From Haliclona indistincta (Eukaryota > Porifera > Demospongiae > Haplosclerida > Chalinidae), in the NCBI GenBank assembly GCA_964017065.1, contig OZ024790.1, positions 1,668,631-1,732,630 on the forward strand: a stretch of DNA of 64,000 nucleotides, given 5' to 3'. Below are positions 41,196 to 54,411 of this stretch, piece after piece; positions within the stretch are counted from its first letter, which is position 1, and every line of letters starts with the position of its first letter. The notes beneath the pieces were generated by a model. That model saw only the letters and a list, made by a program, of their open reading frames with translations, was not told the origin of the DNA and searched no databases. The position numbers and the translations under genes were made by a program.

Positions 41196-42790
41196 CAGAA
41201 TCCTTAATGTATGACAAGTAATGCTCTTGACTAACTTCAGAGAGTGCCATTGCAATCAGTACACAGGGATTAGCAGCATAGTTTGAAAAGCAGTGTCATT
41301 GATATGAATTCAGTGTTTCACTTCTGCAAATACCTCTTCCACAGGTTTATGGTCTGGACTATGATTATGGTGGCAAAATAGAACCATCGCCTCTGCCTGC
41401 TTTGCATACAACCATCGACACACTTCCTCTGCATGCTTTGCAAATTTGCACCTCATAATAGCTTGTTTGCCTACTGTGGAGACGAAGAAAGTGGGTAGCC
41501 GAAAACATTGATGCTCGGCAAAAGTAATCTATTATCTGGCACCAGTCCTAGTGACTGATAGACGAATAGGGCGGGATTGCAAGTCAGTACTGCAAACACC
41601 TTCACCCATCAGCATTACAACGAGCTACAATTGAAAAGCTCTCGTCTTGCCGTCCGGGTAATAGTCTTTTCCAAAGACCCCGGGGTCGAGCAATCTAGTT
41701 CGGCAACTCATGATATTGTTTCAGTGCAATTTGTGCACAAAGAAAACGCTATTGTGATAAAGAAACACGTTGGTTGAGTAGAGCCGTCTCTTGTCTATCA
41801 CAATCACCAAAATTTAGTAACCCTACATTTGTCTGGAAGCTGCAAACAGCCAAAACATTGGGCGTGGCTTCTTAGGAGAAGTTAAATTTGATTCTAAGCC
41901 TCTTTGTCTGCACTCGCAAAGTAGTTTAGCGCTGATCAATGACTGCACTCGTGATGGATATGGACAGTGCTTGCTGATTTGAGGACTCCACTATAAAATT
42001 ACTATCCGTCACATAATCAAAAGAGGTAATTAAAACATGTAATTTTCGGCCTTCAAGGAAAGGTAAAATTTATGGGATAGTTTTTGAACAGGCTTAATCA
42101 TAATGCAATAATCCAACAGACACAATCATCAGACTCGTCTATAGAAGCAATACTATCCAGACAATTGACCTACTTTGATGCATTATTAGTTGATACAATC
42201 ACGTCGTTACGACACAACAAGCTACTGTGGCGGCCAGATGCAATGGGTTTCCATAATGTGAACAGCAAGGCTCATTGAACTCCTAAGGTGAGGCTAATCT
42301 GAGTTATTCAGAGCACTAGTTACAATCGTATCAACATCTATGCTAAGTGTACCAACAACACCAAGAAGTAGGTATAGCAATATCAGGTATCAGGTATCAC
42401 TGGTACCAATAGCAATAACAACACAAATATAAATTTTGTTAGAATCAGTGCTAAAATGGCTGAGTTACAACGGTTTTTTGTGGCAGTTACTGTGTGGTTT
42501 TGTTCTCCACTAATTTACGTTAGGCAAAGCCAGCTGGCTTCCTGGTTACAGCGGCACTGTTGCACACTTTGCCTAGTTGCAAAACAGTAATCTTGAGTAT
42601 GACACGACAGCCTGGGCTACGCTGACCTGTTCGGCATACTTATTGAAGCAAACTACGACCAGTCAGATCCACAACAATATATAACGGACGCTCAACCAGC
42701 TATTTGCCTGTTACAGTACACGGCGAACAGACCAGTTAGCATGACACTCCAGCTGTGCGCGACTTTGGCACTTACCTAAACTGTCACTAA
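41196..42790. other. Intergenic, unassigned
   Basis: No frame longer than about 66 codons and none with recognisable motifs. A short repeat of TATCAGGTATCA is at about 42,382-42,398. I see nothing else. Confidence 0.3.
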
Positions 42791-43379
42791 TATCTTTCAG
42801 GAGCGCATAATGAGAGTGAGCGCGGTAAGAAGGCAGGAGCAGGACACTCCCACGCACTTGATTAAAAATTGCACCTCCACACATTATGGCCGTGTTTCAA
42901 AAGATAGACTTGTGATGGCCGACGGTACGTGTACGTACAGTTTCGTATTAGATGGAACTTGGCAGTTTTTTTTGGAGAGTGAAAAAAAAATTAATAACAA
43001 AGTATATGTAGGTTATAAACCGAGGTAGAGGTGTATATGGGAATTTGGATACCGAGGGCGAAGCCCGAGGAATCCAAATTCACATATGCACCGAAAACCT
43101 AGGTTTATAACCGGTTTAAACTATGATTTCGACTTACCTGGAGAGAAAATGGCACTCTTGTACCAGCAAGCTACCCGAAACGGCGCAGAGGATACAAATA
43201 GCCTGATAAACGGCGCTTAGTTTGCTGCCTAGTGCGCGATGACGCCATGTTTTTTACACCCGCCCACGCACAGGTCAATACGCGAATTTGGATACCTCAT
43301 TACATCAAAGAGAATTATTCATATCATAGTTTAAAACGATATAACCATAAATAAAAGTATGATAATGTTTAGTGTAAAC

Positions 43380-43870
43380 CAAGTGGCACACCACCCTCTG
43401 ATGTTGCTAGGGTGATGTCAAAGTGGTCACGAACTGGATGGTTACTAGTAGCTGAAGATCTGCTTCCTCGTATACACAGAATAGAGGAACGAACAGCTGC
43501 AAAGGAGAGTTGATCGTAAACTCTGATGCGTTGACCGTAAGCTCTTTTTTGGCATCTTCGTGTTTCTTGAATGCTGAGGAAATGGAACCAGCATTGCTTG
43601 GTGCATTTGGGTGAATCAACCTGACATCAAAATATGCATCTTGAGCGCCGGTCCAAAAACCATTTGCACGAATGTCGACACGAGCATTGTCTGTGGTGAT
43701 AGCTGAACGCAGAGACATTGATTCACCACTGTGAGGGGTTGGAGGTGGGATTCAGTGGCAACATTGTGGCAGACTTGAGTTAGTACAGTGGCAGTGAGGT
43801 CTCTCAGTTCGCTATGACAAATGGTAGGGAAGCCACACATCGGACAGATCATTGCATGGTCAACTGAGAA
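43380..43870 (-). pseudogene. RT-associated endonuclease-like C-terminal fragment
   Basis: Minus-strand pieces in two or three frames: MICPMCGFPTICHSELRDLT and VLTQVCHNVATESHLQPL; then ARVDIRANGFW, AYFDVRLIHPNAPSN, FKKHEDAKKELT; then SFAAVRSSILCIRGSRSS. I know this order from the C-terminal part of reverse-transcriptase-bearing ORFs that are common in cnidarian and sponge genomes, where the D-I ... F-D-V-R ... K spacing suggests a PD-(D/E)XK nuclease. A frameshift near 43,720 and a deletion near 43,520 break it. The RT part is missing. Confidence 0.45.
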
Positions 43871-44380
43871 GGGGCAACCACAGTTAGAAGTTCCTTGAGG
43901 TAAGCAACAGCTCGTAGAAGCTTTCTACACTCACGATGATGCGCAGACGATCTCCACGTGCTCGTATACTAGCTGTAGAGAAACAGCATGATGGCCCACC
44001 ATCACGGATTCAACTCGTTTCTTGCTTTAACAGTATCTACTCGAGCTAGCAGACAAGCATGATTGTCTTAGAATAGTAGAAAGCTGCTTCTTACCTTCTA
44101 GAAGGCCAATACGAAACTGTACGTAACTACGTACGGCGTATCGTCGGCCATCACAAGTCTATCTTTAGAAACACGGCCATCATGTGTGGAGGTGCAATTT
44201 TAATCAAGTGCGTGGGAGAGTCCCGCTCCTGCCTTACAGCCCGTTTACACTTGAGCTTAGAACGGTTCCAGAACCGTTCCAAGCCCAATGTAAACGGATG
44301 CAGAACCGTTCCAAACCGATCCGATTCGCTGGGATCGGTTCGACATACAAGTGTAGGTCCAGACCGATCCAGAACGGTTA

Positions 44381-47300
44381 TTATGCCTCGGTGGGCGGAG
44401 CCACGAGGCATACAGTAGTCGTGTTGTCAGTTTGTCAGTCATTATGCCGAGGGCGGAGCCACGAGGCATACTGTAATCGTGCTGTCTGTCAGTCATTATG
44501 CCGAGGGCGGAGCTACGAGGCATACTGTAATCGTGCTGTCTGTCAGTCATTATGCCGAGGGCGGAGCTAACGAGGTATACTGTAATCGTGCTGTCTGTCA
44601 GTCAGTCACTCTGTCTGTTGCAAGCATTTCTCGTCTCTCACAGAAAACTAAGCGCTGAAACAAGCAACACAAGCAGAACTCGATATTTACTCGGATCTGC
44701 ATGTATAGAAATTTGGTTCTAAAGCTTCGTTCGCGAGTTATGGCGTGATTTGCTTACTTTGTTTACCGTTGCTGGCGATCTGGACTTCTCCAAAGGCAAA
44801 GCTGTCCACAGTTGACTGCCTAGAAGCTGATAGGTTAGAATTTTACTACAGGATAGCAGCGCAGGTCCAGAGAAATCGTGTAAGCAAGCTATGGAAGCTA
44901 TCTCGCTCGTAGTATGCGTGTGCTGTAATGAACATTGTAGACACGCCCAGTGGAATTGTGGTCAGCACTGCATGATTGGCTTCTGATTGCATAACTAAAG
45001 CACTGCATTGTGACTGCTGTACAGAAATCCTGTATGCATGCATCTGCAGTTGCTGTGTTTGTTGAATGGTGGATAGTTGTGTTTGTGGATATAATGTCAA
45101 TCCACCGAGGCATCAGCACCTATGGTGCTATTTTTCTGTCTGTTACACTATTTCTACGGCGCACGCAAAAAGGTAAACTCTGAAACTTGCAATGCAGGTA
45201 GAACTCGATATTATCTCGGTTTTGATAGTGTGAAAGCTTTACACGAAGCTTAGTTCCAGAGCTATGGCGTGATTTGCTCACCTCAATGCCCGTTTCTGGC
45301 TATCTGGACTTCTCCAAAGGCAAAGCTGTCCACAGTTGACTGCTTAGCAGTTGTTAGGTTATAATTTTGCTACAGACTAGCAGCGCAGGTCCAGAGAAAT
45401 CGTGTAAGCAAGCTATGGAAGCTATCTCGCTCGTGGTATGCGTTGCTGTGCTTAAACTGTAGACACGCCCAGTTTAATTGTGGTTAGCACTGATTGGCTT
45501 CTGATTGCATAACTAAAGCACTGCATTGTGATTGCTGTAAAGAAATCCTGTATACTTGCATATGCAGTTACTGTGTTTGTGGAATGGTGGATAGTGTTAT
45601 TCACCGAGGCATCTGCACCTTAGGTGCTATTTTTATGCCGAGGGCGGAGCTAACGAGGTATATTGTAATCGTGCTGTCTGTCAGTCAGTCATTATGCCGA
45701 GGGCGGAGCCACGAGGCATACTGTAATCGTGCTGTCTGTCAGTCAGTCAGTCATTCTGTCTGTTGCAAGCATTTCTCGTCGCTCACAGAAAACTAAGCGC
45801 TGAAACAAGCAACACAAGCAGAACTCGATATTTACTCGGATCTGCATGTATAGAAATTTGGTTCTAAAGCTTCGTTCGCGAGTTATGGCGTGATTTGCTT
45901 ACTTTGTTTACCGTTGCTGGCGATCTGGACTTCTCCAAAGGCAAAGCTGTCCACAGTTGACTGCCTAGAAGTTGATAGGTAAAAATTTACTACAGGATAG
46001 CAGCGCAGGTCCAGAGAAATCGTGTAAGCAACCTATGGAAGCTATCTCGCTCGTGGTATGCGTGTGCTGTAATGAACATTGTAGACACGCCCAGTGGAAT
46101 TGTGGTCAGCACTGCATAACTATATAAAGCACTGCATTGTGACTGCTGTACAGAAATCCTGTATGCATGCATCTGCAGTTGCTGTGTTTGTGGAATGGTG
46201 GATAGTTGTGTTTGTGGATATAATATCAATCCACCGAGGCATCAGCACCTATGGTGCTATTTTTCTGTCTGTTGCAAGCATTGCTCGTCGCTCACAGAAA
46301 ACCAAGCGCTGAAACAAGCAACACAAGCAGAACTCGATATTTACTCGGATCTGCATGATTAGAAATTTGGTTCTAAAGCTTTGTTCGCGAGTAATGGCGT
46401 GATTTGCTTACTTTGTTTACCGTTGCTGGTGATCTGGACTTCTCCAAAGGCAAAGCTGTCCACAGTTGACTGCCTAGAAGCTGATAGGTTAGAATTTTAC
46501 TACAGGATAGCAGCGCAGGTCCAGAGAAATCGTGTAAGCAAGCTATGGAAGCTATCTCGCTCGTGGTATGCGTGTGCTGTAATGAACATTGTAGACACGC
46601 CCAGTGGAATTGTGGTCAGCACTGCATGATTGGCTTCTGATTGCATAACTAAAGCACTGCATTGTGACTGCGGTACAGAAATTCTGTATGCATGCATCTG
46701 CAGTTGCTGTGTTTGTGGAATGGTGGATAGTTGTGTTTGTGGATATAATGTCAATCCACCGAGGCATCAGCACCTATGGTGCTATTTTTCTGTCTGTTAC
46801 ACCATTTCTGCGGCGCACGCAAAAAGGTAAGCTCTGAAACTTGCAATGCAGATAGAACTCGATATTATCTCGGTTTTGATAGTGTGAAAGCTTTACACGA
46901 AGCTTAGTTCCAGAGCTATGGCGTGATTTGCTCACCTCAATGCCCGTTTCTGGCTATCTGGACTTCTCCAAAGGCAAAGCTGTCCACAGTTGACTGCTTA
47001 GCAGTTGTTAGGTTATAATTTTACTACAGGATAGCAGCGCAGGTCCAGAGAAATCGTGTAAGCAAGCTATGGAAGCTATCTCGCTCGTGGTATGCGTTGC
47101 TGTGCTTAAACTGTAGACACGCCCAGTTTAATTGTGGTTAGCACTGATTGGCTTCTGATTGCATAACTAAAGCACTGCATTGTGATTGCTGTACAGAAAT
47201 CCTGTATACATGCATATGCAGTTACTGTGTTTGTGGAATGGTGGATAGTGTTATTCACCGAGGCATCTGCACCTCAGGTGCTATTTTTATGCCTCGGTGG

Positions 47301-49050
47301 GCGGAGCCACGAGGCATACTGTAATCGCGTTGTCTGTCATTCTGTCTGTCAGTCAGTCTGTCTGTTACACTATTTTTGCAGCGCACGCTGAACGGTGAGC
47401 TCTGAAACTTGCAATAGAGGTAGAACTCGATATTATCTCGGATGTGAACTAGCGAAAGTTCGATACAAAGCTTCGTTTTCGAGTTATGGCGTGATTTGCC
47501 TACTTTGTTTACCGTTGCTGGCGATCTGGACTTCTCCAAAGGCAAAGCTGTTCACAGTTGACTGCCTAGAAGCTGATAGGTTAGAAATTTACTACAGGAT
47601 AGCAGCGCAGGTCCAGAGAAATCGTGTAAGCAAGCTATGGAAGCTATCTCGCTCGTGGTATGCGTGTGCTGTGCTAAACACTGTAGACACGCCCAGTTCA
47701 ATTGTGGTTAGCACTGATTGGCTTCTGATTGCATAACTAATTAAGGCACTGCTTTGTTGATTGCTGTACAGAAATCCTGTATACATGCATCTGCAGTTGC
47801 TGTGTTAATGGAATGGTGGATAGTGTCATTCCACCGAGGCATCTGCACCTTAGGTGCTATTTTTCTGTCTGTTGCAAGCATTTCTCGTCGCTCACAGAAA
47901 ACTAAGCGCTGAAACAAGCAACACAAGCAGAACTCGATATTTACTCGGATCAGCATGTATAGAAATTTGGTTCTAAAGCTTCGTTCGCGAGTTATGGCGT
48001 GATTTGCTTACTTTGTTTACCGTTGCTGGCGATCTGGACTTCTCCAAAGGCAAAGCTGTCCACAGTTGACTGCCTAGAAGCTGATAGGTTAGAATTTTAC
48101 TACAGGATAGCAGCGCAGGTCCAGAGAAATCGTGTAAGCAAGCTATGGAAGCTATCTCGCTCGTGGTATGCGTGTGTGCGCTAAACTCTGTAGACACGCC
48201 CAGTTGAATTGTGGTTAGCACTGATTGGCTTCTGATTGCATAACTAAAGCACTGCATTGTGACTGCTGTACAGAAATCCTGTGTACATGCATCTGCAGTT
48301 ACTGTGTTTGTGGAATGGTGGATAGTTGTGTTTGTGGATATTGTGTCATTCCACCGAGGCATCTGCACCTTAGGTGCTTCATTCCGTCTGTTACTTCAGT
48401 TTTGCGGCGCACGCTGAACGATGGGTCCTGAAACTAGCAATGCAAGTAGAACTCGATATTATCTCGCTTTTCAACATTTGAAACTTGTATACGAAGCTTC
48501 GTTCTCGAGTTATGGCGTGATTTGCTTACTTTGTTTACCGTTGCTGGCGAGCTAGGGTTCTCGAAAGGCAAAGCTGTCCACAGTTGACTGCCTAGAAGCT
48601 GATAGGTTAGAATTTTACTACAGGATAGCAGCGCAGGTTCAGAGAAATCGTGTAAGCAAGCTATGGAAGCTATCTAGCTCGTGGTATGCGTGTGCTGTGC
48701 TAAACACTGTAGACACGCCCTGTTGAATTGTGGTTAGCACTGATTGGCTTCTGATTGCATAACTAAAGCACTGCCGCATTGTGATTGCTGTACAGAAATC
48801 CTTTATACATGCATCTGCAGTTGCTTGTTTGTGGAATGGTGGATACAGGAATTGTGCTATAGCTTGTATAATAGGTGGAGTTTACTGTAGCTAGTCCTGC
48901 TGTGTACTTGCTTATGGTGTTAGTAAAAGCTGGATACCATTTGCTCTATAATTATTTGTCAGACAAAATTTTAAATTACTTTTTTTATTGTATAATTATG
49001 TGAAATTGTGGCATTCCACCGAGGCATCTGCACCTTTGGTGCTTATATTT
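44381..49050 (+). repeat. Eight-unit array of the ATGCCTCGG repeat
   Basis: The landmark CAGCGCAGGTCCAGAG recurs at 44,857, 45,381, 46,001, 46,511, 47,035, 47,603, 48,111 and 48,628 (one with GGTTCAG), spacing 508-620 bp. Each unit has GGCGTGATTTGCT, GTCCACAGTTGACTGC, GTAGACACGCCC and ends near CACCGAGGCATC. Short palindromes ATGCC(T/G)... CACGAGGCAT precede several units, and four stand in tandem at 44,384-44,580 with a CTGTCTGTCAGT spacer. Non-coding; frames are repeats of each other. Confidence 0.9.
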
Positions 49051-50595
49051 TTTTATAGTGTAAACGGAAGCGATCCCAAGTATGCGTTTTAGCGTACTAA
49101 AATGGGCGTTTTCGCTTCGCCCACCACGCGTGTGAGTTTCAGGTTGTTTCACTGTCGAGGATTGCTGGACAATGGTGGCTTGGAGCAACAACGAAGTCCT
49201 TCCAGCGCACCCGGTTCGGAAACTTTTGGTATCACATGTGATACTAAAAGATTGAATCTTTGGATCACAATGTGATGCCTTGGGATTCAATTAACGTTAA
49301 TTATAACGGGACTAACCGAGGACTAACCCACATTGCTGAATCGATATTAGAGATGGCTGCTGATACGAACCTAAGGGCTATTAAAATCCACTGAAGACGA
49401 GGTTAGTTCTGCTGTCTGGCATTCTATTCTACTACGAGCCAAGTGGACCAGCCTTCAGTTAAACTAAAAGGCGTTGTAACGAGGAGGAATGATCCGAATC
49501 TCAGCTAGAACCGGCTGAATGTGCCGCGATATAGCTGGCTTGCTTGTGAATTAAAGGTCCGATGAGCTCCTGCACATCTCTGAGTAGAACTGGTGAGTCT
49601 GTCAATAGGTAGAGATGGTCAGATTGTATTAAGAGTAGCACTGTTGTTGGTTTTCCTGTAAATGAGATCTAGACCACCCCTGCATGCTAGCTATAGCTCT
49701 AGCTCTCCCATTCAGCTGCTTTAATTGACAGAATTAGTTTCGTGCTTGTCTTCTTAACACATCTAAAGCTACCTGCATGAACAGCACACTTGTAGTCACA
49801 ATCTGAAAAGAAGGTTGTCTTGTACAAAAATTACTAAGAGCACTTTACCTACATACTGTAGTACCAACGAGCACACACGTGCATAGCTAGCTAGCCTCTG
49901 TTAAATTTGGGCTACTGGTGCATTGTGAATGCCGAAAAATGGGTAGAAAAATGTGAGCGGATCTGAGAAAAGGTATCACTTCGCACATGTAATTTTCGAA
50001 CGCATGCATGTTTTCAACTTGCTGCCATTCATCCAAATTTGGTACCATGGCTCTAAAATTTGATAGACATCCAGCAGAACGATCAAATATTATATACAAA
50101 AAAATTCATTTGAGTTTCAGTAATGTTTGACCGAATAGCAGCCATTTGAAAACAGGCGTGCGTTCAAAAATTGCATGCAGGAGCGAAGTGACCCCTTTTC
50201 TCAAATCCGCTCACAAAATAATAATTATTCGCGCAAAATTTTTTGTGCCTTTCTCTTAACAACACGAAGAACCACTTAACGTTCTGAAGAACCTCCCAAT
50301 ATCCTGAAAGGTCAAATTTTCTTAGCAAAAGCTCCACTTTCTTAGCCAAAATTGAAGCAGCTTGTTTTCTCGAAAGTATTGCAGGTGTTGCAGTGAAAAT
50401 AGCACATCTAGGTAGTCCTACGCGACTGTTCACGAGAATTATCGCAAAACAACACGGCCACCTGATTTTAAATAGGACAAAATTTTCAGCGGCACTCTGC
50501 ACAAATCTGCTAATGATAATGATGAGCGTAATCGGCTCTCTGGTTCATATTATTGACTGTTGTTTTTTTGTGTAGCCAAGCGTCGAAATTAATCA

Positions 50596-50642
<47 letters not shown>
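50596..50642. repeat. (CT)n microsatellite in left palindrome arm
   Basis: (TC)21 after CACTTTC. The mirrored tract at 54,355-54,407 has about 26 GA units, a 10-bp difference and the only length change found between arms. Confidence 0.9.
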
Positions 50643-50644
<2 letters not shown>

Positions 50645-52000
50645 GCTATTAATTTTGTAAAATCAGAAAGAGGACATTTGTTATTACCAAAACACCAATT
50701 TTGCTTGGAGAATGAACATCATGCAGGTTTGTCCTGCACATCTCTGAGTAGAACTGATGAGTCTGTCAATAGGTAGAGATGGTCAGATTGAATTAAGAGT
50801 AGCACTGTTGTTGGTTTCCTATAAATGAGATCTAGACCACCCCTGCATGCTAGCTATAGCTCTAGCTCTCCCATTCAGCTGCTTTAATTGACAGAGAATT
50901 TGTTCCGTGCTTGTCTTGTTAACACATCCAAGATGAACAGCACACTTGTAGTCACAATTTGAAAAGAAGGTTGTCTTGTACAAAAATTACCAAGCACTTT
51001 ACCCGGCTGCGTACTGTAGTACCAACGAGTGCATAGCTAGCTAACCTCTGTTGCATAATAGTTAAATTTGGGCTGCTGGTGCATTGTGAATGCAGCGAAA
51101 TAGGTAGAAAATATTTGCGCAAAATTTTGTACCTTCCTTTTAACGACACACGTAGCTAACAGGGTTCTGAAGAACCACCCTGTCCCCTGAAAGGTCCACT
51201 TAAATTAACCAAAATTGAAGCAGCTTGTTTTCTCGAAAGTATTGCAGTGAAAATAGCACATCTAGTTAGTCCTACGTGACTGTTCACGAGAATTGTCTCA
51301 AAAAAACACGGCCATCTGATTTTTAATAAGACAATTTTTAGCGACACTCTGCACCACACGAAAAAGGACCCTCTCCGTAAATTCTTGGCTACGGCTTTGT
51401 ATAATCTGCTAATAATGATGATGAGCGTAATAGGCTATCTGGTTCATATTATTGACTGTTGTTTTTGTGTGTAGCCAAGCGTCTTAATGTTATCGACTTA
51501 CTCTCTCTCTCACAGGCTATTAATTTTGTAAAATCAGAAAGAGGACATGTGTTATTACCAAAACACCAATTTTGTTCTAGGAGAATGAACATCAGGTTTG
51601 TCATAATGGTTGACAACGTGCTGCTTGATTTGATGGTGTTCTGTCCACAGGTGCAACTGAAAAAGTGATGGTCTCGCAAGTCGTAAAAAGAAGATATAAC
51701 TAACTTACTACATAAACTAAGTAGTTAGTAGTCGCAGTCGCGACACAAGTATTTTGTTACAATTATATATTTTCTTATAATTATTAACAACAATTATTTT
51801 TATTGAAAAGTGCGTAACACACATGATCTAATTGTAACAATGGCTTGTTACTATGAATTGCACTATCCACTAAAAATAGACTAAGTTATTATAAAAATCT
51901 TCCAGTGACCTTACAATCCGATAAAAAGCAAACTGCTGATCAAGTGTAGCTTTACTGTACAGAGTAGTTTACTAGTGCTTTTAACCATTTCAATGATCTT

Positions 52001-52371
52001 GAGACTAGTACATGTACTAAAATGTAGTAAGTTTCATGCTAATCTGGTAGACTTGATGGATAAGAATGCTGTGAAAGCACTGAAATGAAAAAGATGCAAT
52101 TTCATAGTGATCTTGAGACTAATGTGCAGTAAGTGGCATACTAATCTGGTAGACTTGATGGATAAGAATGCTGTGAAAGCACTGAAATGAAAAAGATGCA
52201 ATTTCATAGTGATCTTGAGACTAAAGTGCAGTAAGTTGCATACTAATCTGGTAGACTTGATAGCTAAGAATGCTGTGAAAGCACTGAAATGAAATTACTA
52301 CCAGATTAGTATGCAACTTACTGCACTTTAGTCTCAAGATCACTATGAAATTGCATCTTTTTCATTTCAGT
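52001..52371. repeat. Tandem units of about 103 bp at the palindrome centre, left
   Basis: Units built on AATCTGGTAGACTTGATGGA, GCTGTGAAAGCACTGAAATG and TTTCATAGTGATCTTGAGAC. After 52,292 the last unit turns into its reverse complement. Mirrored on the other side of the gap at 52,572-52,965. Confidence 0.85.
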
Positions 52372-52571
52372 NNNNNNNNNNNNNNNNNNNNNNNNNNNNN
52401 NNNNNNNNNNNNNNNNNNNNNNNNNNNNNNNNNNNNNNNNNNNNNNNNNNNNNNNNNNNNNNNNNNNNNNNNNNNNNNNNNNNNNNNNNNNNNNNNNNNN
52501 NNNNNNNNNNNNNNNNNNNNNNNNNNNNNNNNNNNNNNNNNNNNNNNNNNNNNNNNNNNNNNNNNNNNNNN
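52372..52571. other. Assembly gap (200 N)
   Basis: Exactly 200 N. The 143 bp before it (52,229-52,371) are identical, in the same direction, to the 143 bp after it (52,572-52,714), so the two contigs overlap and the gap is probably artificial. Confidence 0.95.
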
Positions 52572-54352
52572 CAGTAAGTTGCATACTAATCTGGTAGACT
52601 TGATAGCTAAGAATGCTGTGAAAGCACTGAAATGAAATTACTACCAGATTAGTATGCAACTTACTGCACTTTAGTCTCAAGATCACTATGAAATTGCATC
52701 TTTTTCATTTCAGTGCTTTCACAGCATTCTTATCCATCAAGTCTACCAGATTAGTATGCCACTTACTGCACATTAGTCTCAAGATCACTATGAAATTGCA
52801 TCTTTTTCATTTCAGTGCTTTCACAGCATTCTTATCCATCAAGTCTACCAGATTAGTATGCCACTTACTGCACATTAGTCTCAAGATCACTATGAAATTG
52901 CATCTTTTTCATTTCAGTGCTTTCACAGCATTCTTATCCATCAAGTCTACCAGATTAGCATGAAACTTACTACATTTTAGTACATGTACTAGTCTCAAGA
53001 TCATTGAAATGGTTAAAAGCACTAGTAAACTACTCTGTACAGTAAAGCTACACTTGATCAGCAGTTTGCTTTTTATCGGATTGTAAGGTCACTGGAAGAT
53101 TTTTATAATAACTTAGTCTATTTTTAGTGGATAGTGCAATTCATAGTAACAAGCCATTGTTACAATTAGATCATGTGTGTTACGCACTTTTCAATAAAAA
53201 TAATTGTTGTTAATAATTATAAGAAAATATATAATTGTAACAAAATACTTGTGTCGCGACTGCGACTACTAACTACTTAGTTTATGTAGTAAGTTAGTTA
53301 TATCTTCTTTTTACGACTTGCGAGACCATCACTTTTTCAGTTGCACCTGTGGACAGAACACCATCAAATCAAGCAGCACGTTGTCAACCATTATGACAAA
53401 CCTGATGTTCATTCTCCTAGAACAAAATTGGTGTTTTGGTAATAACACATGTCCTCTTTCTGATTTTACAAAATTAATAGCCTGTGAGAGAGAGAGTAAG
53501 TCGATAACATTAAGACGCTTGGCTACACACAAAAACAACAGTCAATAATATGAACCAGATAGCCTATTACGCTCATCATCATTATTAGCAGATTATACAA
53601 AGCCGTAGCCAAGAATTTACGGAGAGGGTCCTTTTTCGTGTGGTGCAGAGTGTCGCTAAAAATTGTCTTATTAAAAATCAGATGGCCGTGTTTTTTTGAG
53701 ACAATTCTCGTGAACAGTCACGTAGGACTAACTAGATGTGCTATTTTCACTGCAATACTTTCGAGAAAACAAGCTGCTTCAATTTTGGTTAATTTAAGTG
53801 GACCTTTCAGGGGACAGGGTGGTTCTTCAGAACCCTGTTAGCTACGTGTGTCGTTAAAAGGAAGGTACAAAATTTTGCGCAAATATTTTCTACCTATTTC
53901 GCTGCATTCACAATGCACCAGCAGCCCAAATTTAACTATTATGCAACAGAGGTTAGCTAGCTATGCACTCGTTGGTACTACAGTACGCAGCCGGGTAAAG
54001 TGCTTGGTAATTTTTGTACAAGACAACCTTCTTTTCAAATTGTGACTACAAGTGTGCTGTTCATCTTGGATGTGTTAACAAGACAAGCACGGAACAAATT
54101 CTCTGTCAATTAAAGCAGCTGAATGGGAGAGCTAGAGCTATAGCTAGCATGCAGGGGTGGTCTAGATCTCATTTATAGGAAACCAACAACAGTGCTACTC
54201 TTAATTCAATCTGACCATCTCTACCTATTGACAGACTCATCAGTTCTACTCAGAGATGTGCAGGACAAACCTGCATGATGTTCATTCTCCAAGCAAAATT
54301 GGTGTTTTGGTAATAACAAATGTCCTCTTTCTGATTTTACAAAATTAATAGC

Positions 54353-54411
<59 letters not shown>

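Noticed and set aside
44184..44570. 128-codon frame over the MITE and tandem palindromes
   Set aside because: Crosses the junction of two unrelated repeats and ends in a translated 66-bp tandem unit.
50164..50502. 112-codon frame, identical in both palindrome arms (also 54,505-54,843)
   Set aside because: Letter-identity reflects the palindrome, not conservation. The composition is not protein-like and I recognise no motif.
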